In this document: positions 1-9,536 of the stretch, in pieces
Layout: each line of letters opens with the position of its first letter
Position numbering within the stretch: the stretch's first letter is position 1
Origin: an uncultured PS1 clade bacterium
GTDB taxonomy: Bacteria; Pseudomonadota; Alphaproteobacteria; MED-G09
Reading direction: 5' to 3'
Length of the DNA: 64,000 bases
NCBI GenBank assembly: GCA_902626605.1
Contig: CACOFZ010000004.1
Location: 16,446-80,445 of the forward strand
Program-made: the position numbers and the translations under genes
The notes under the pieces: generated by a model
Database searches by the model: none
What the model was told of the DNA's origin: nothing
What the model saw: the letters and a program-made list of their open reading frames with translations, nothing else

Positions 1-1404
1 AAGATCGTAATCAACCTCCAAATAATGGTCATTAAATGCATTGTTTTGTTCCGGATCTAAAACTTCTAATAGAGCTGAGGCAGGATCGCCTCTAAAGTCT
101 GAACCAAGTTTGTCAATTTCATCAAGAAGAATTAAAGGATTAGTAGTTTTTACTTTTTTTAATGATTGAATTATTCTACCGGGCATTGAACCAATATATG
201 TTCTTCTGTGTCCCCTGATTTCAGACTCATCTCTAACGCCACCCAGAGACATTCTAATAAATTCTCTTCCAGTTGCTTCGGCAATTGATTTACCAAGAGA
301 TGTTTTGCCAACCCCAGGAGGTCCAACTAAACATAAAATAGGACCTTTTATTTTTTTTGATCTATTCTGAACAGCTAAATACTCAGTAATCCTATCTTTA
401 ACCTTATCTAAGCCAAAATGGTCTTTATCTAATATTACCTGAGCAGCCGAGAGATCTTTTTTCACCTTCTTCTTTTTTCCCCAAGGAATATCTAAAATCC
501 AATCTAAATAATTTCTTACTACTGTTGCCTCAGCAGACATGGGACTCATTTGTTTAAGCTTTTTTAACTCGTTTTTTGTTTTTTCTAATGCTTCTTTAGA
601 AAGCTTTGTTTTTGATATTTTTTCTTCAATTTCTGAAATATCATCAATACCTTCATTATCATCGTCTAATTCTTTTTGAATAGCTTTCATTTGTTCGTTC
701 AAGTAATATTCTTTTTGAGTTTTTTCCATTTGGTTTTTAACTCTTCTTTTAATCTTTTTTTCAACCTGGAGAACTGAAAGCTCGTCTTCTAAATCATTTA
801 AAATACTGTTAAGTCTCTCTTGAACATCAATAATTTCAAGAACTTTTTGTTTTTGACTAACATTGCCTGACATTTGACTTGCAATTGTATCTGCTACTTT
901 TGATGGGCTATCTGCGTCATTTAAAGCAGTAGAATTATCTGATGTAACTTTATTATTAGTTTTAACAAAATCCTCAAAACGAGAAGCTACCTGCCTGGAC
1001 AAAGCTCTATCTTCGCTATTGATTTCATTATTTTCAGAAATAACTTCAATTTTAGCCTCAAGGTAATCTCCAGACTCATTAAATTCTTGGACCTTAGCCC
1101 TTTTTAAACCTTCAACTAAAACTTTTACTGTTCCATCTGGTAATTTTAATAATTGAAGAACTTTTCCAAGTGTTCCAACCTCATAAAGATCTTTTTTTTC
1201 TGGATCGTTAATATCAGCATCTTTTTGTGCAAGAAAAAGTAATTCTTGGCCCTTATCCATTACTGATTCTAGAGCTGAGATTGATTTGTCCCTACCTACA
1301 AACAAAGGAACAACCATATGAGGGAAAACAACAATATTTCTCAAAGGAAGCACAGGTGTGTTTTTAAATAATTTAAATTCTTGAACTTTTTTTTCTTCAG
1401 TCAT
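1..1404 (-). CDS. lon: ATP-dependent protease Lon, N-terminal part (runs off the left edge; absent from the ORF track)
   Basis: Reverse strand from ATG at 1404 reads MTEEKKVQEFKLFKNTPVLPLRNIVVFPHMV...; edge reads VLDPEQNNAFNDHYLEVDYDL, a Lon AAA+ segment; upstream neighbour is clpX. Confidence 0.96.
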   Translation of the reverse strand, partial: MTEEKKVQEFKLFKNTPVLPLRNIVVFPHMVVPLFVGRDKSISALESVMDKGQELLFLAQKDADINDPEKKDLYEVGTLGKVLQLLKLPDGTVKVLVEGLKRAKVQEFNESGDYLEAKIEVISENNEINSEDRALSRQVASRFEDFVKTNNKVTSDNSTALNDADSPSKVADTIASQMSGNVSQKQKVLEIIDVQERLNSILNDLEDELSVLQVEKKIKRRVKNQMEKTQKEYYLNEQMKAIQKELDDDNEGIDDISEIEEKISKTKLSKEALEKTKNELKKLKQMSPMSAEATVVRNYLDWILDIPWGKKKKVKKDLSAAQVILDKDHFGLDKVKDRITEYLAVQNRSKKIKGPILCLVGPPGVGKTSLGKSIAEATGREFIRMSLGGVRDESEIRGHRRTYIGSMPGRIIQSLKKVKTTNPLILLDEIDKLGSDFRGDPASALLEVLDPEQNNAFNDHYLEVDYDL

Positions 1405-1509
1405 TGCATATCCATAAAATTAATAGTTATTTTTTAAGTGATTTAGAACATCTTAATACTTTAATATGGACTTTAAAAAATAAGTATCAAGGGGTAAAAG
1501 AGAATAAAA

Positions 1510-2784
1510 TTAATTAACTATCTTTTTTTCATTCTTTTTTTCTTTTTCACCATAAATATAAAGTGGAGGGGATTTACCCTCAACAACATCTCCAGAAATT
1601 ACAACCTCGGTAACGTCCGGTGTGCCGGGTATTTCAAACATGGTATCCAAAAGGATATTTTCAATTACGGATCTAAGACCTCTTGCGCCAGTAGAATAAG
1701 ACATTGTTTTCTTAGCAATAGCAAGCAAAGCGTCATCTGAAAATTTTAGATCAACATTTTCTAAGTTAAATAATTTCTTATATTGTTTAACAACTGCATT
1801 TTTAGGTTCAGTAAGTATCCGAATAAGAGAGTCCTCGTCTAAGTCCTCCAATGAAGCGCAAACAGGAAGTCTTCCAATAAATTCAGGAATTAATCCAAAT
1901 CTAAGAAGGTCTTTAGGTTGAAGATCTTTGAGTATTTCTCCAGTTCTTCTATCGTCTTTTTCTTTAACCTCAGCTCCAAAACCAACTGATCTATTAGTTC
2001 CTCTTTCAGAAATTATATTTTGAATACCATCAAATGCTCCGCCGCATATAAATAGTATATTTGTTGTATCAACTTGCAGAAATTCTTGCTGTGGATGCTT
2101 TCTTCCACCTTGTGGAGGAACAGAAGCAACTGTTCCTTCCATAATTTTTAATAAGGCTTGCTGAACTCCTTCACCAGATACATCTCTTGTAATAGAGGGG
2201 TTATCAGATTTTCTTGTAATTTTATCAACCTCATCAATGTAAACTATACCTCTTTGCGCTCTTTCAACATTATAATCTGCAGCTTGTAATAGTTTTAAGA
2301 TAATATTCTCAACATCTTCTCCTACATAGCCTGCTTCAGTTAACGTAGTTGCATCAGCCATTGTAAAAGGAACATCTAATATTCTTGCAAGAGTTTGTGC
2401 TAATAAAGTTTTTCCACACCCAGTGGGACCTAGTAATAAAATATTCGATTTTGCCAACTCAACATCATCCTTATTAGAGTCGCAATCAAGTCTCTTGTAA
2501 TGATTGTGTACAGCAACTGAAAGAACCTTTTTTGCTCTTTGCTGACCAATTACGTAATCATCTAAAACACCATATATCTCTCCTGGAGATGGAACTGAGT
2601 CTACTGATTTATCTTCAAAGTTTTTAGCCTCTTCTTTAATTATGTCCATACATAATTCTACACACTCATCACAAATAAAGACTGTAGGGCCAGCAATAAG
2701 CTTTTTAACTTCGTGCTGGCTTTTACCACAAAAACTGCAATAAAGTGTATTCTTTGAATCTCCGCTATCACTAATTTTACTCAT
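1510..2784 (-). CDS. clpX: ATP-dependent Clp protease ATP-binding subunit ClpX
   Basis: N-terminal zinc finger ([18 protein letters not shown]...CDEC), Walker [18 protein letters not shown]; next to clpP. Confidence 0.99.
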   Translation of the reverse strand: MSKISDSGDSKNTLYCSFCGKSQHEVKKLIAGPTVFICDECVELCMDIIKEEAKNFEDKSVDSVPSPGEIYGVLDDYVIGQQRAKKVLSVAVHNHYKRLDCDSNKDDVELAKSNILLLGPTGCGKTLLAQTLARILDVPFTMADATTLTEAGYVGEDVENIILKLLQAADYNVERAQRGIVYIDEVDKITRKSDNPSITRDVSGEGVQQALLKIMEGTVASVPPQGGRKHPQQEFLQVDTTNILFICGGAFDGIQNIISERGTNRSVGFGAEVKEKDDRRTGEILKDLQPKDLLRFGLIPEFIGRLPVCASLEDLDEDSLIRILTEPKNAVVKQYKKLFNLENVDLKFSDDALLAIAKKTMSYSTGARGLRSVIENILLDTMFEIPGTPDVTEVVISGDVVEGKSPPLYIYGEKEKKNEKKIVN

Positions 2785-2820
2785 AATCTTATTTTACCTT
2801 ACCTATATTAATGTACAAAA

Positions 2821-3444
2821 TTAATCTTCTGATTTTAATTCTCTATTTTCAACAACTTTATCAATCAAACCAAATTTCATAGCATCATCTGATGTCATAA
2901 ATGTATCTCTATCAAGAGCTTTTTCAATAGTTTTTAAATTTTGACCAGTATGTTTTACATAAATATCATTTAACCTAGACCTGAGTGATAAAATTTCTTG
3001 AGCATGTCTCTCAATATCGGATGCTTGTCCTTGAAAGCCACCTGAGGGTTGATGAACCATTATTCTAGCATTGGGTAGAGAGAATCTCTTACCAGCAGAA
3101 CCTGCTGATAAAAGAAGGCTACCCATTGAAGCTGCTTGACCAATACATAAAGTAGAGACTTCAGGCTTTATATATTGCATTGTATCATAAATTGCTAAAC
3201 CTGATGAGACTACACCTCCAGGAGAATTTATATACATTGAGACTTCTTTTTTTGGATTCTCTGCCTCAAGAAAAAGCAGTTGAGCAATAATTACACTGGC
3301 CATGTAATCTTCGACAGGACCAGTAACAAAAATTATTCTTTCTTTCAAAAGACGAGAATAAATATCGTAAGCTCTTTCACCTCTATTGGACTGCTCAACA
3401 ACCATAGGAATAAGGTTTCCTGTAGGTATATTATTTTTATCCAT
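2821..3444 (-). CDS. clpP: ATP-dependent Clp protease proteolytic subunit ClpP
   Basis: [14 protein letters not shown] and [16 protein letters not shown] active-site motifs. Confidence 0.99.
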   Translation of the reverse strand: MDKNNIPTGNLIPMVVEQSNRGERAYDIYSRLLKERIIFVTGPVEDYMASVIIAQLLFLEAENPKKEVSMYINSPGGVVSSGLAIYDTMQYIKPEVSTLCIGQAASMGSLLLSAGSAGKRFSLPNARIMVHQPSGGFQGQASDIERHAQEILSLRSRLNDIYVKHTGQNLKTIEKALDRDTFMTSDDAMKFGLIDKVVENRELKSED

Positions 3445-3548
3445 AATAATTTCCTCTGTATCATTTATATATATGGGATAATTCTTTTAATATGCAAAGA
3501 TAAAACTGAAAAAAAATATTTTTTTAAAAATTTTATTTAAACAATAAT

Positions 3549-4988
3549 TTATTTATCTTTTTTAGCTGAAACTTTTTTTGCCTTAGATTTAGGTTTAGAT
3601 TTATTCCCTGAAGTTGATTTAGATTTAGTTTTTTTCTTGGATTTTGACTCCTCTTTTAAGCCCGTGTCAAATAAATCCTCTCTGGATACTTTTACATCTT
3701 TTAAATCTACTTTTTCTAAAATAAAATCAATAACTTTATCCTCAAAAACAGGGGCTGTAAGCTGTCTTATTGCGTCTTGATTTTTTTGGTAATAGTCTAA
3801 AATTTCTTTTTCTTGACCAGGATATTTTTGCATCTCTATTTGCAAGGCTTTATTAATATCGTTATCTTCTAATTGAATATTATTTTGTTTGCCAATTTCT
3901 GCAATCAAAAGTCCAGTGCATACCCTTTTTTCAGAAATTTCTGTATAATTTTTTCTAATCTCTTTTTCACTTAATTCTAAATCTTTTAATTCTTTTTTTT
4001 GTTGCTCTAGCTGTTGTTGAAGCTGGTTCCACATTTGATCAAATTCTTGATTTACCATGCTTTCTGGAAGCTTAAATTTATGTTTCTTTTCTAATACATC
4101 CAAAAGACTATCTTTAAGCTTCATGCGAGCAGCAGAGTCAAAGTCCTGCTGTATTCTCTCTTCAAGATTTTTTTTGAGAGTTTTCAAATCTTCCATTCCT
4201 AAATTTTTTGCAAGATCGTCATTAACTTTTGAGTCTTCGGCTTTAGAGACTTTTTTTATCTCAACATCAAATGTGGCATCTTTACCTGCCAAATCAGAGC
4301 TTTGATAATTGTCAGGAAATTTAACGTTAACAAGTTTCTTATCACCTTTTTTTAAACCAATTAATTGATCTTCAAAATTATCTATAAAAGATTTAGAACC
4401 TAAAACTAAATTGGCATCGTTTGCAGTACCGCCATCAAAAGCAATATCGTCAATTTTTCCAATATAATCTATTGTTACTTGATCGCCATTTTTTGATTTT
4501 GTTTTTTCAGGTACTTCTTTAAATGATTTATTTTGTTTAGCTAAATACTCTAAAGCATCTTTTATATCTTTTTCTGTAGGTTTAGAAACAGGTTTATCTA
4601 ATTTTATTTTTGAAAAGTCAGTAATTTCAATCTCTGGAAGTACCTCACAATTCATTGTAAAAATAAGGTCTTTATTTTTCTCAATTACTTCATTCATATC
4701 TAACCCAAGTTTTACTTCAGGTTTTACTGCGGCTCTAAGGTCTCTATCTTGTAAAACACTTTGTGATGCTTCAGAGACTGTCTCCTCAATAACTTCAACC
4801 ATCACACTCTGCCCGTAAAGTTTTTCAATATGAGAAGTAGGAACTTTTCCAGGTCTAAAACCGTCAATCTTTGCTTTTGATGCAATATCTTGAAGCTTTT
4901 TAATTTTTTTTTCCTTAATATCATCGATACCAATGGTAATTGAAAACTCTCTTTTTAGGCCTTTTGATTTTAATTCTTTAACTTCCAT
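3549..4988 (-). CDS. tig: Trigger factor (with Lys/Ser-rich C-terminal tail)
   Basis: GFRPGKVP motif, FKBP-like domain, tig-clpP-clpX-lon order. Confidence 0.97.
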   Translation of the reverse strand: MEVKELKSKGLKREFSITIGIDDIKEKKIKKLQDIASKAKIDGFRPGKVPTSHIEKLYGQSVMVEVIEETVSEASQSVLQDRDLRAAVKPEVKLGLDMNEVIEKNKDLIFTMNCEVLPEIEITDFSKIKLDKPVSKPTEKDIKDALEYLAKQNKSFKEVPEKTKSKNGDQVTIDYIGKIDDIAFDGGTANDANLVLGSKSFIDNFEDQLIGLKKGDKKLVNVKFPDNYQSSDLAGKDATFDVEIKKVSKAEDSKVNDDLAKNLGMEDLKTLKKNLEERIQQDFDSAARMKLKDSLLDVLEKKHKFKLPESMVNQEFDQMWNQLQQQLEQQKKELKDLELSEKEIRKNYTEISEKRVCTGLLIAEIGKQNNIQLEDNDINKALQIEMQKYPGQEKEILDYYQKNQDAIRQLTAPVFEDKVIDFILEKVDLKDVKVSREDLFDTGLKEESKSKKKTKSKSTSGNKSKPKSKAKKVSAKKDK

Positions 4989-5005
4989 TTTAATCTCTCA
5001 TATAT

Positions 5006-5090
5006 TGGTGCGGGCGGAGGGAGTTGAACCCCCACGCCTTGCGGCACAGGTACCTAAAACCTGCGTGTCTACCAATTCCACCACGCCCGC
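5006..5090 (-). tRNA. tRNA-Leu (anticodon UAG), encoded CCA
   Basis: Reverse strand GCGGGCGTGGTGGAATTGGTAGACACGCAGGTTTTAGGTACCTGTGCCGCAAGGCGTGGGGGTTCAACTCCCTCCGCCCGCACCA; 7-bp acceptor stem GCGGGCG/CGCCCGC, anticodon loop TTTAGGT, long variable arm. Confidence 0.96.
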
Positions 5091-5148
5091 ATATTTAATT
5101 ATGAGTTCTTATCAGTACATTAAAAGAATATCTAGGGTAATTATTTTT

Positions 5149-5652
5149 TTATTCAAAGAAATACTCAAAAATTCCGACATTCCAAAATTTTCCGAATTTT
5201 TTTCCAACCTTATTCAATACACCAATTTTTTTAAAACCCAAAAGTATATGAAGTCTCTCTGATGCATTGTTAGGTTCGGTTATAAATGCATAAGCTCTAT
5301 TTATACCATAACCATCTATTTTGTTTAACAGATCTTGCATTAGTAGCTTTCCAAATCCTTTGCCGATATATTTCTCACTAATATAAACACTTGTTTCAAT
5401 TGAAGACTTATAAGCCTCCTTATCTCTAAAAGGCCTTGAACTTGCAAAACCAATAAGAATATCATTTTCATAGGCTACAACACATTGAAACGGACTATCT
5501 TTTTTAAAAATTTTAAACCATTCTTTTTTTTGAGATAATGTTTTTTCTTCAATATCAAAAGTAAAAGGTGTTTCTCTTATGTAATTATTATAAAGTGAAT
5601 TAACAGCCTCTATATCAGCATCTTTTATATTTCTAATAAAAATATTTTCCAT
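5149..5652 (-). CDS. GNAT-family N-acetyltransferase (phosphinothricin acetyltransferase-like)
   Basis: IRNIKDADIEAVNSLYNNYI..., YIGKGFGKLLMQDLL acetyl-CoA binding motif. Confidence 0.85.
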   Translation of the reverse strand: MENIFIRNIKDADIEAVNSLYNNYIRETPFTFDIEEKTLSQKKEWFKIFKKDSPFQCVVAYENDILIGFASSRPFRDKEAYKSSIETSVYISEKYIGKGFGKLLMQDLLNKIDGYGINRAYAFITEPNNASERLHILLGFKKIGVLNKVGKKFGKFWNVGIFEYFFE

Positions 5653-5679
5653 TTAACAAACTCTTTAAAAAAATTACTT

Positions 5680-6258
5680 TTAATTAATTAAAGTCGAAGC
5701 TTCATCTCCCAATGAAATAATTTTTAATTTTTTATCTGATAGAGAAAGGTGAGTTAAAGAAGTATTGTCGGGATTAAAAAAAACAACTTTGTCACTTTTT
5801 TTCAGATGGCTAACTATAGAATTAATAACTAAATAATGAGTAAAAATAAATGTATCTTTATTTAGTGACAAAAAAAACTTTAAAATATTCTCTCTCCATA
5901 AAAAATAATCAATTTTTGACTTCCTAGAATCTTCATCAGAAATAAGATCGTCCCATGTAAGAGGTAGTACTCTTTTGAGCCATAAAACTCTTTTTTTTAA
6001 ATTTTTTATTGGAGATGGAATTTCAATCACCCTGTTTTCAATTTTAATTTTCTTGTTTTTGATTTTAGAGAATGGTTTGGCTGTCTCAACACATCTAGTT
6101 AGAGGGCTAGAAAAAATATCAAAAGGTTCTTTTGCAATTTGTAATAATTTTAAAGCAATTTCTTCAGATTGTTTTTTTCCTGATAGATCAAGATGAGGAT
6201 CGGTATAATCCCAACCTGATGAAGCCTTACCATGACGAATTAAATAAATATTTACCAT
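5680..6258 (-). CDS. SixA-like histidine phosphatase family protein
   Basis: N-terminal YLIRHGKASSGW RHG motif, later FTHYLVI histidine. Confidence 0.8.
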   Translation of the reverse strand: MVNIYLIRHGKASSGWDYTDPHLDLSGKKQSEEIALKLLQIAKEPFDIFSSPLTRCVETAKPFSKIKNKKIKIENRVIEIPSPIKNLKKRVLWLKRVLPLTWDDLISDEDSRKSKIDYFLWRENILKFFLSLNKDTFIFTHYLVINSIVSHLKKSDKVVFFNPDNTSLTHLSLSDKKLKIISLGDEASTLIN

Positions 6259-7790
6259 TAATTTATTCTAACAATACTATAACCATTATCAGATTGCTGA
6301 ACACCACATTCTCTATTTAAACATTCTTCATTCATTAATTTATCAAGATCGTTGTCATTCTTCGTTATTGCTATAAATCTATAATTACTTTTATTAAGCC
6401 TTCCTATTACGATTCCTAAATTAGGACCATCTCTTCCATTGGCAACAGTATAAGTTTCAATTTTTGCTTCTCCTTTTGGATTTTCTTCTACTATCGGTTT
6501 AGGAAGATTATCAATACATTTTTGATAATTATTAGGATCCTCCCTTTTCCATTCACCCTCAAAAGGTTCACTTGAATAGAGACCTATACCATGCTTAGTG
6601 GCAAACCAACCGTTTGATGTACAAAGTCCTTTAGATCCTTGATTCTCTCTTAGTCTATCCATAATTGTTGCAATTGAATGAGTAACATAATTATTCCCTG
6701 CTCCGCCAAAATATGGTAGGCCCCCCGTGACGGTTAAATCTCTTTTATCATTAAGACCTATTCCTAATGCCTCCCTTCCAAGTTCAACCATACTCGGAAA
6801 GCATGAATATAAATCTATAAAATCAATTTCATCAATATTCCATTTAGACATTGAAAAAGCTTTTTCTGCCATAAGTTTTATTGCCTTAGATGAATGTAGG
6901 TCAGGTCTTTCAGTTACATTCCATACCTCATTTATATCAGCACATCCATGTAAATATACTCTTTTTTCTTTTGGAATTTTAAATTGATTAGCTTTCTCCT
7001 CACTCATCATTATAAGGGTGGCGGATTGATCAACCTCCATAATAGCATTCATAAATTTTGTGTAAGGATATCCAATATATCTATTAATTTTTGTTGCTGT
7101 TGAAATTTCATTTGCAGATCTCTCAATTGGAAACCATGCATTAGGGTGATTTTTTGCGATCTTTGTAAAAGGAGAGAACAATTCACCCAGATACTTTTGG
7201 TGTTTTTCAATTGAATTACCCATTCTTCCTCTAATTGCAGTTTCAAACAACGGATAGACATTTACTGGGAATGCTATTCCATGCCTAATTTCATTTTCAG
7301 TACCGCCTGGTTTTTCGTAACCTAAATCAATCCTTGTGCCAGTTACATCATCTCCCCAGCCAGTTTTTTTTCCACTCTTAGATGCTTTTCTCATTGTTGA
7401 AAAACACTCAGAACCCGACAACAAAACTACTTCGCTCTGTCCATTGCTTATTCTTTCAGCAAAGATATTTAAAAGAAACTGAGGTGTATTTCCTCCAGTA
7501 GGTCCATAAAAAGTTTCCGCATCATTGATGCCCAATTTATCTGCAAGAGATTTAGGAGGATTTTTATAAATTGAAAAAGGTGGCCTTGCCCCAGCCCCAG
7601 AGTCAAAAATAAATCTTACCGTAACAACGCTATCAATATAATTCTGTAAATCACCTATACCGGTATCTTGAATTGCTAAAAGTGAAGCCTCATGCATCAT
7701 TTCGATAGGATTTTTTGCATCTTCAAAATTTTCAATTTTTTGCGTAATTTGACCAGAACCAACTAATACAGGTGTTTTTGGATTAATCAT
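6258..7790 (-). CDS. Thiolase-like acetyl-CoA acetyltransferase with extra C-terminal domain
   Basis: PVLVGSGQITQK..., IDFIDLYSCFPSMVE, TGGLPYFGGAGNNYVTHSIA; extended C-terminal region. Confidence 0.82.
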   Translation of the reverse strand: MINPKTPVLVGSGQITQKIENFEDAKNPIEMMHEASLLAIQDTGIGDLQNYIDSVVTVRFIFDSGAGARPPFSIYKNPPKSLADKLGINDAETFYGPTGGNTPQFLLNIFAERISNGQSEVVLLSGSECFSTMRKASKSGKKTGWGDDVTGTRIDLGYEKPGGTENEIRHGIAFPVNVYPLFETAIRGRMGNSIEKHQKYLGELFSPFTKIAKNHPNAWFPIERSANEISTATKINRYIGYPYTKFMNAIMEVDQSATLIMMSEEKANQFKIPKEKRVYLHGCADINEVWNVTERPDLHSSKAIKLMAEKAFSMSKWNIDEIDFIDLYSCFPSMVELGREALGIGLNDKRDLTVTGGLPYFGGAGNNYVTHSIATIMDRLRENQGSKGLCTSNGWFATKHGIGLYSSEPFEGEWKREDPNNYQKCIDNLPKPIVEENPKGEAKIETYTVANGRDGPNLGIVIGRLNKSNYRFIAITKNDNDLDKLMNEECLNRECGVQQSDNGYSIVRIN

Positions 7791-7883
7791 GAATTTTCCC
7801 TCAAAAGTATTTATGTTTTATATATATTACCTTAAGTCAATAAAATACTTATTTTATAATAAAGTTATCGAAATTAAGATAAA

Positions 7884-7899
7884 TGGCATAAAAATTGCT
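7884..7899 (+). promoter_or_regulatory. Sigma-54 (RpoN) -24/-12 promoter of glnB
   Basis: TGGCATAAAAATTGCT matches TGGCAYR-N4-TTGCW, 35 bp upstream of the glnB ATG. Confidence 0.78.
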
Positions 7900-7910
7900 T
7901 ATTAAAATAA

Positions 7911-8273
<363 letters not shown>

Positions 8274-8451
8274 TGCAAATATAGTGTGTAAATTACTTTT
8301 GTGTAATATGTGTAATTTTTATCAAAATATAGGCAATATAAGTATTTAAGGGCTAGTATTTTTTAAAATAATAGTTTTAATAGTCTTCTGTTAAAATTTT
8401 ATGCAATTAATCAAATTAAGATTTAGGAACAATTGAAGGAGAAAACTTAAA

Positions 8452-9423
8452 ATGACAAAGTATGAATATGTTTGGTTGGATGGCTATCAACCAGAACCAT
8501 TTTTAAGAAGTAAAGTTAAAGTTACCAATGATCAAACACCACCAGAATGGTCATTTGATGGTTCATCAACTCTTCAGGCTGATGGCGGAAGTTCAGATTG
8601 TATATTGACCCCAGTTCAAGAGTATACCAACCCTCTTTTTGGCGACAAACTTGTAATGTGTGGCGTTCAAACTGGCTCAAGAGAGGTACATCCGTCAAAT
8701 ACCAGGCATGCTGCATCAGAAGTTGCTTCTGATGAATGGTGGTTTGGCTTTGAGCAAGAATATTTCTTAACTAACCCTGATGGAACTATTTTGGGTTGGG
8801 AAGATGGTATTCCATCAAAACCTCAGGGTGAATATTATTGTGGTGTTGGGGCTGCAAATGTCAAAGGTAGAGAGATATCTGAAGCACATCTTGAAGCGTG
8901 TTTAGAAGCTGGAATTGAATTGACTGGAACAAATGCTGAGGTTGCATTAGGCCAATGGGAATATCAGTGTCTTGGTAAAGGTATTAAGGCTGGTGATGAC
9001 CTTTGGATGAGTCGATATTTACTTCATAAAGTAGCAGAGGATTTTGATGTTTCAGTAAATATTCATCCAAAACCTCAGTCAGGTGATTGGAATGGATCGG
9101 GAATGCATACAAATTTCTCAAATAAAGAAATGAGAGAGAATGGTTCTGAGAATTTATTTAACTCAATGTGTGAAAAACTTGGAACTGTTCATGAAGATGC
9201 AATCAGTAATTATGGATCTGACAATGATCAAAGGCTTACAGGTCTGCATGAAACACAAAAAATTACTGAATTTTCATATGGTGTTAGCGACAGAGGTGCA
9301 AGTATACGTATTCCAATATATACAGTTGAACATGATTGGAATGGATACCTTGAGGATAGAAGACCAGCCTCTAATGCTGATCCATACCGAATAATTCATC
9401 ATATAATTAGTACTTTAAGCTAA
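8452..9423 (+). CDS. glnII: Glutamine synthetase type II (GSII, eukaryote-like; 323 aa)
   Basis: YVWLDGYQPEPFLRSK, PPEWSFDGSSTLQA, FGFEQEYFL, GSGMHTNFSNKEMR. Confidence 0.94.
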   Translation: MTKYEYVWLDGYQPEPFLRSKVKVTNDQTPPEWSFDGSSTLQADGGSSDCILTPVQEYTNPLFGDKLVMCGVQTGSREVHPSNTRHAASEVASDEWWFGFEQEYFLTNPDGTILGWEDGIPSKPQGEYYCGVGAANVKGREISEAHLEACLEAGIELTGTNAEVALGQWEYQCLGKGIKAGDDLWMSRYLLHKVAEDFDVSVNIHPKPQSGDWNGSGMHTNFSNKEMRENGSENLFNSMCEKLGTVHEDAISNYGSDNDQRLTGLHETQKITEFSYGVSDRGASIRIPIYTVEHDWNGYLEDRRPASNADPYRIIHHIISTLS

Positions 9424-9446
9424 AAAATTTTAAACATTTTACTTTG

Positions 9447-9477
9447 AAAAATAGCCTTCATTGAAGGCTATTTTTTT
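9447..9477 (+). terminator. Rho-independent terminator after GSII
   Basis: AAAATAGCCTT-CATTG-AAGGCTATTTT followed by a T tract. Confidence 0.85.
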
Positions 9478-9536
9478 ATTATTAATACGAATCGTATAAT
9501 TGTTGGAATTAATAGTGCCATTTTTTAGGATTAAAT

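Noticed and set aside
3280-3540. 86-aa plus-strand ORF antisense to clpP
   Set aside because: Antisense to a well-supported clpP, no domain signal, no good ribosome-binding site.
4057-4305. 82-aa plus-strand ORF inside tig
   Set aside because: Shadow ORF antisense to the trigger factor coding frame; low-complexity composition from the opposite codon bias.
4933-5262. 109-aa plus-strand ORF (RVEGVEPPRLAAQVPKTCVSTNSTTP-like)
   Set aside because: It is the antisense of tRNA-Leu; this peptide pattern is a common spurious ORF over Leu tRNAs.
8281-8451. Possible glutamine riboswitch (glnA RNA) upstream of GSII
   Set aside because: I could not recognise the conserved core of that motif; only short direct repeats are visible. 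A covariance-model search (Infernal against Rfam) would be decisive.
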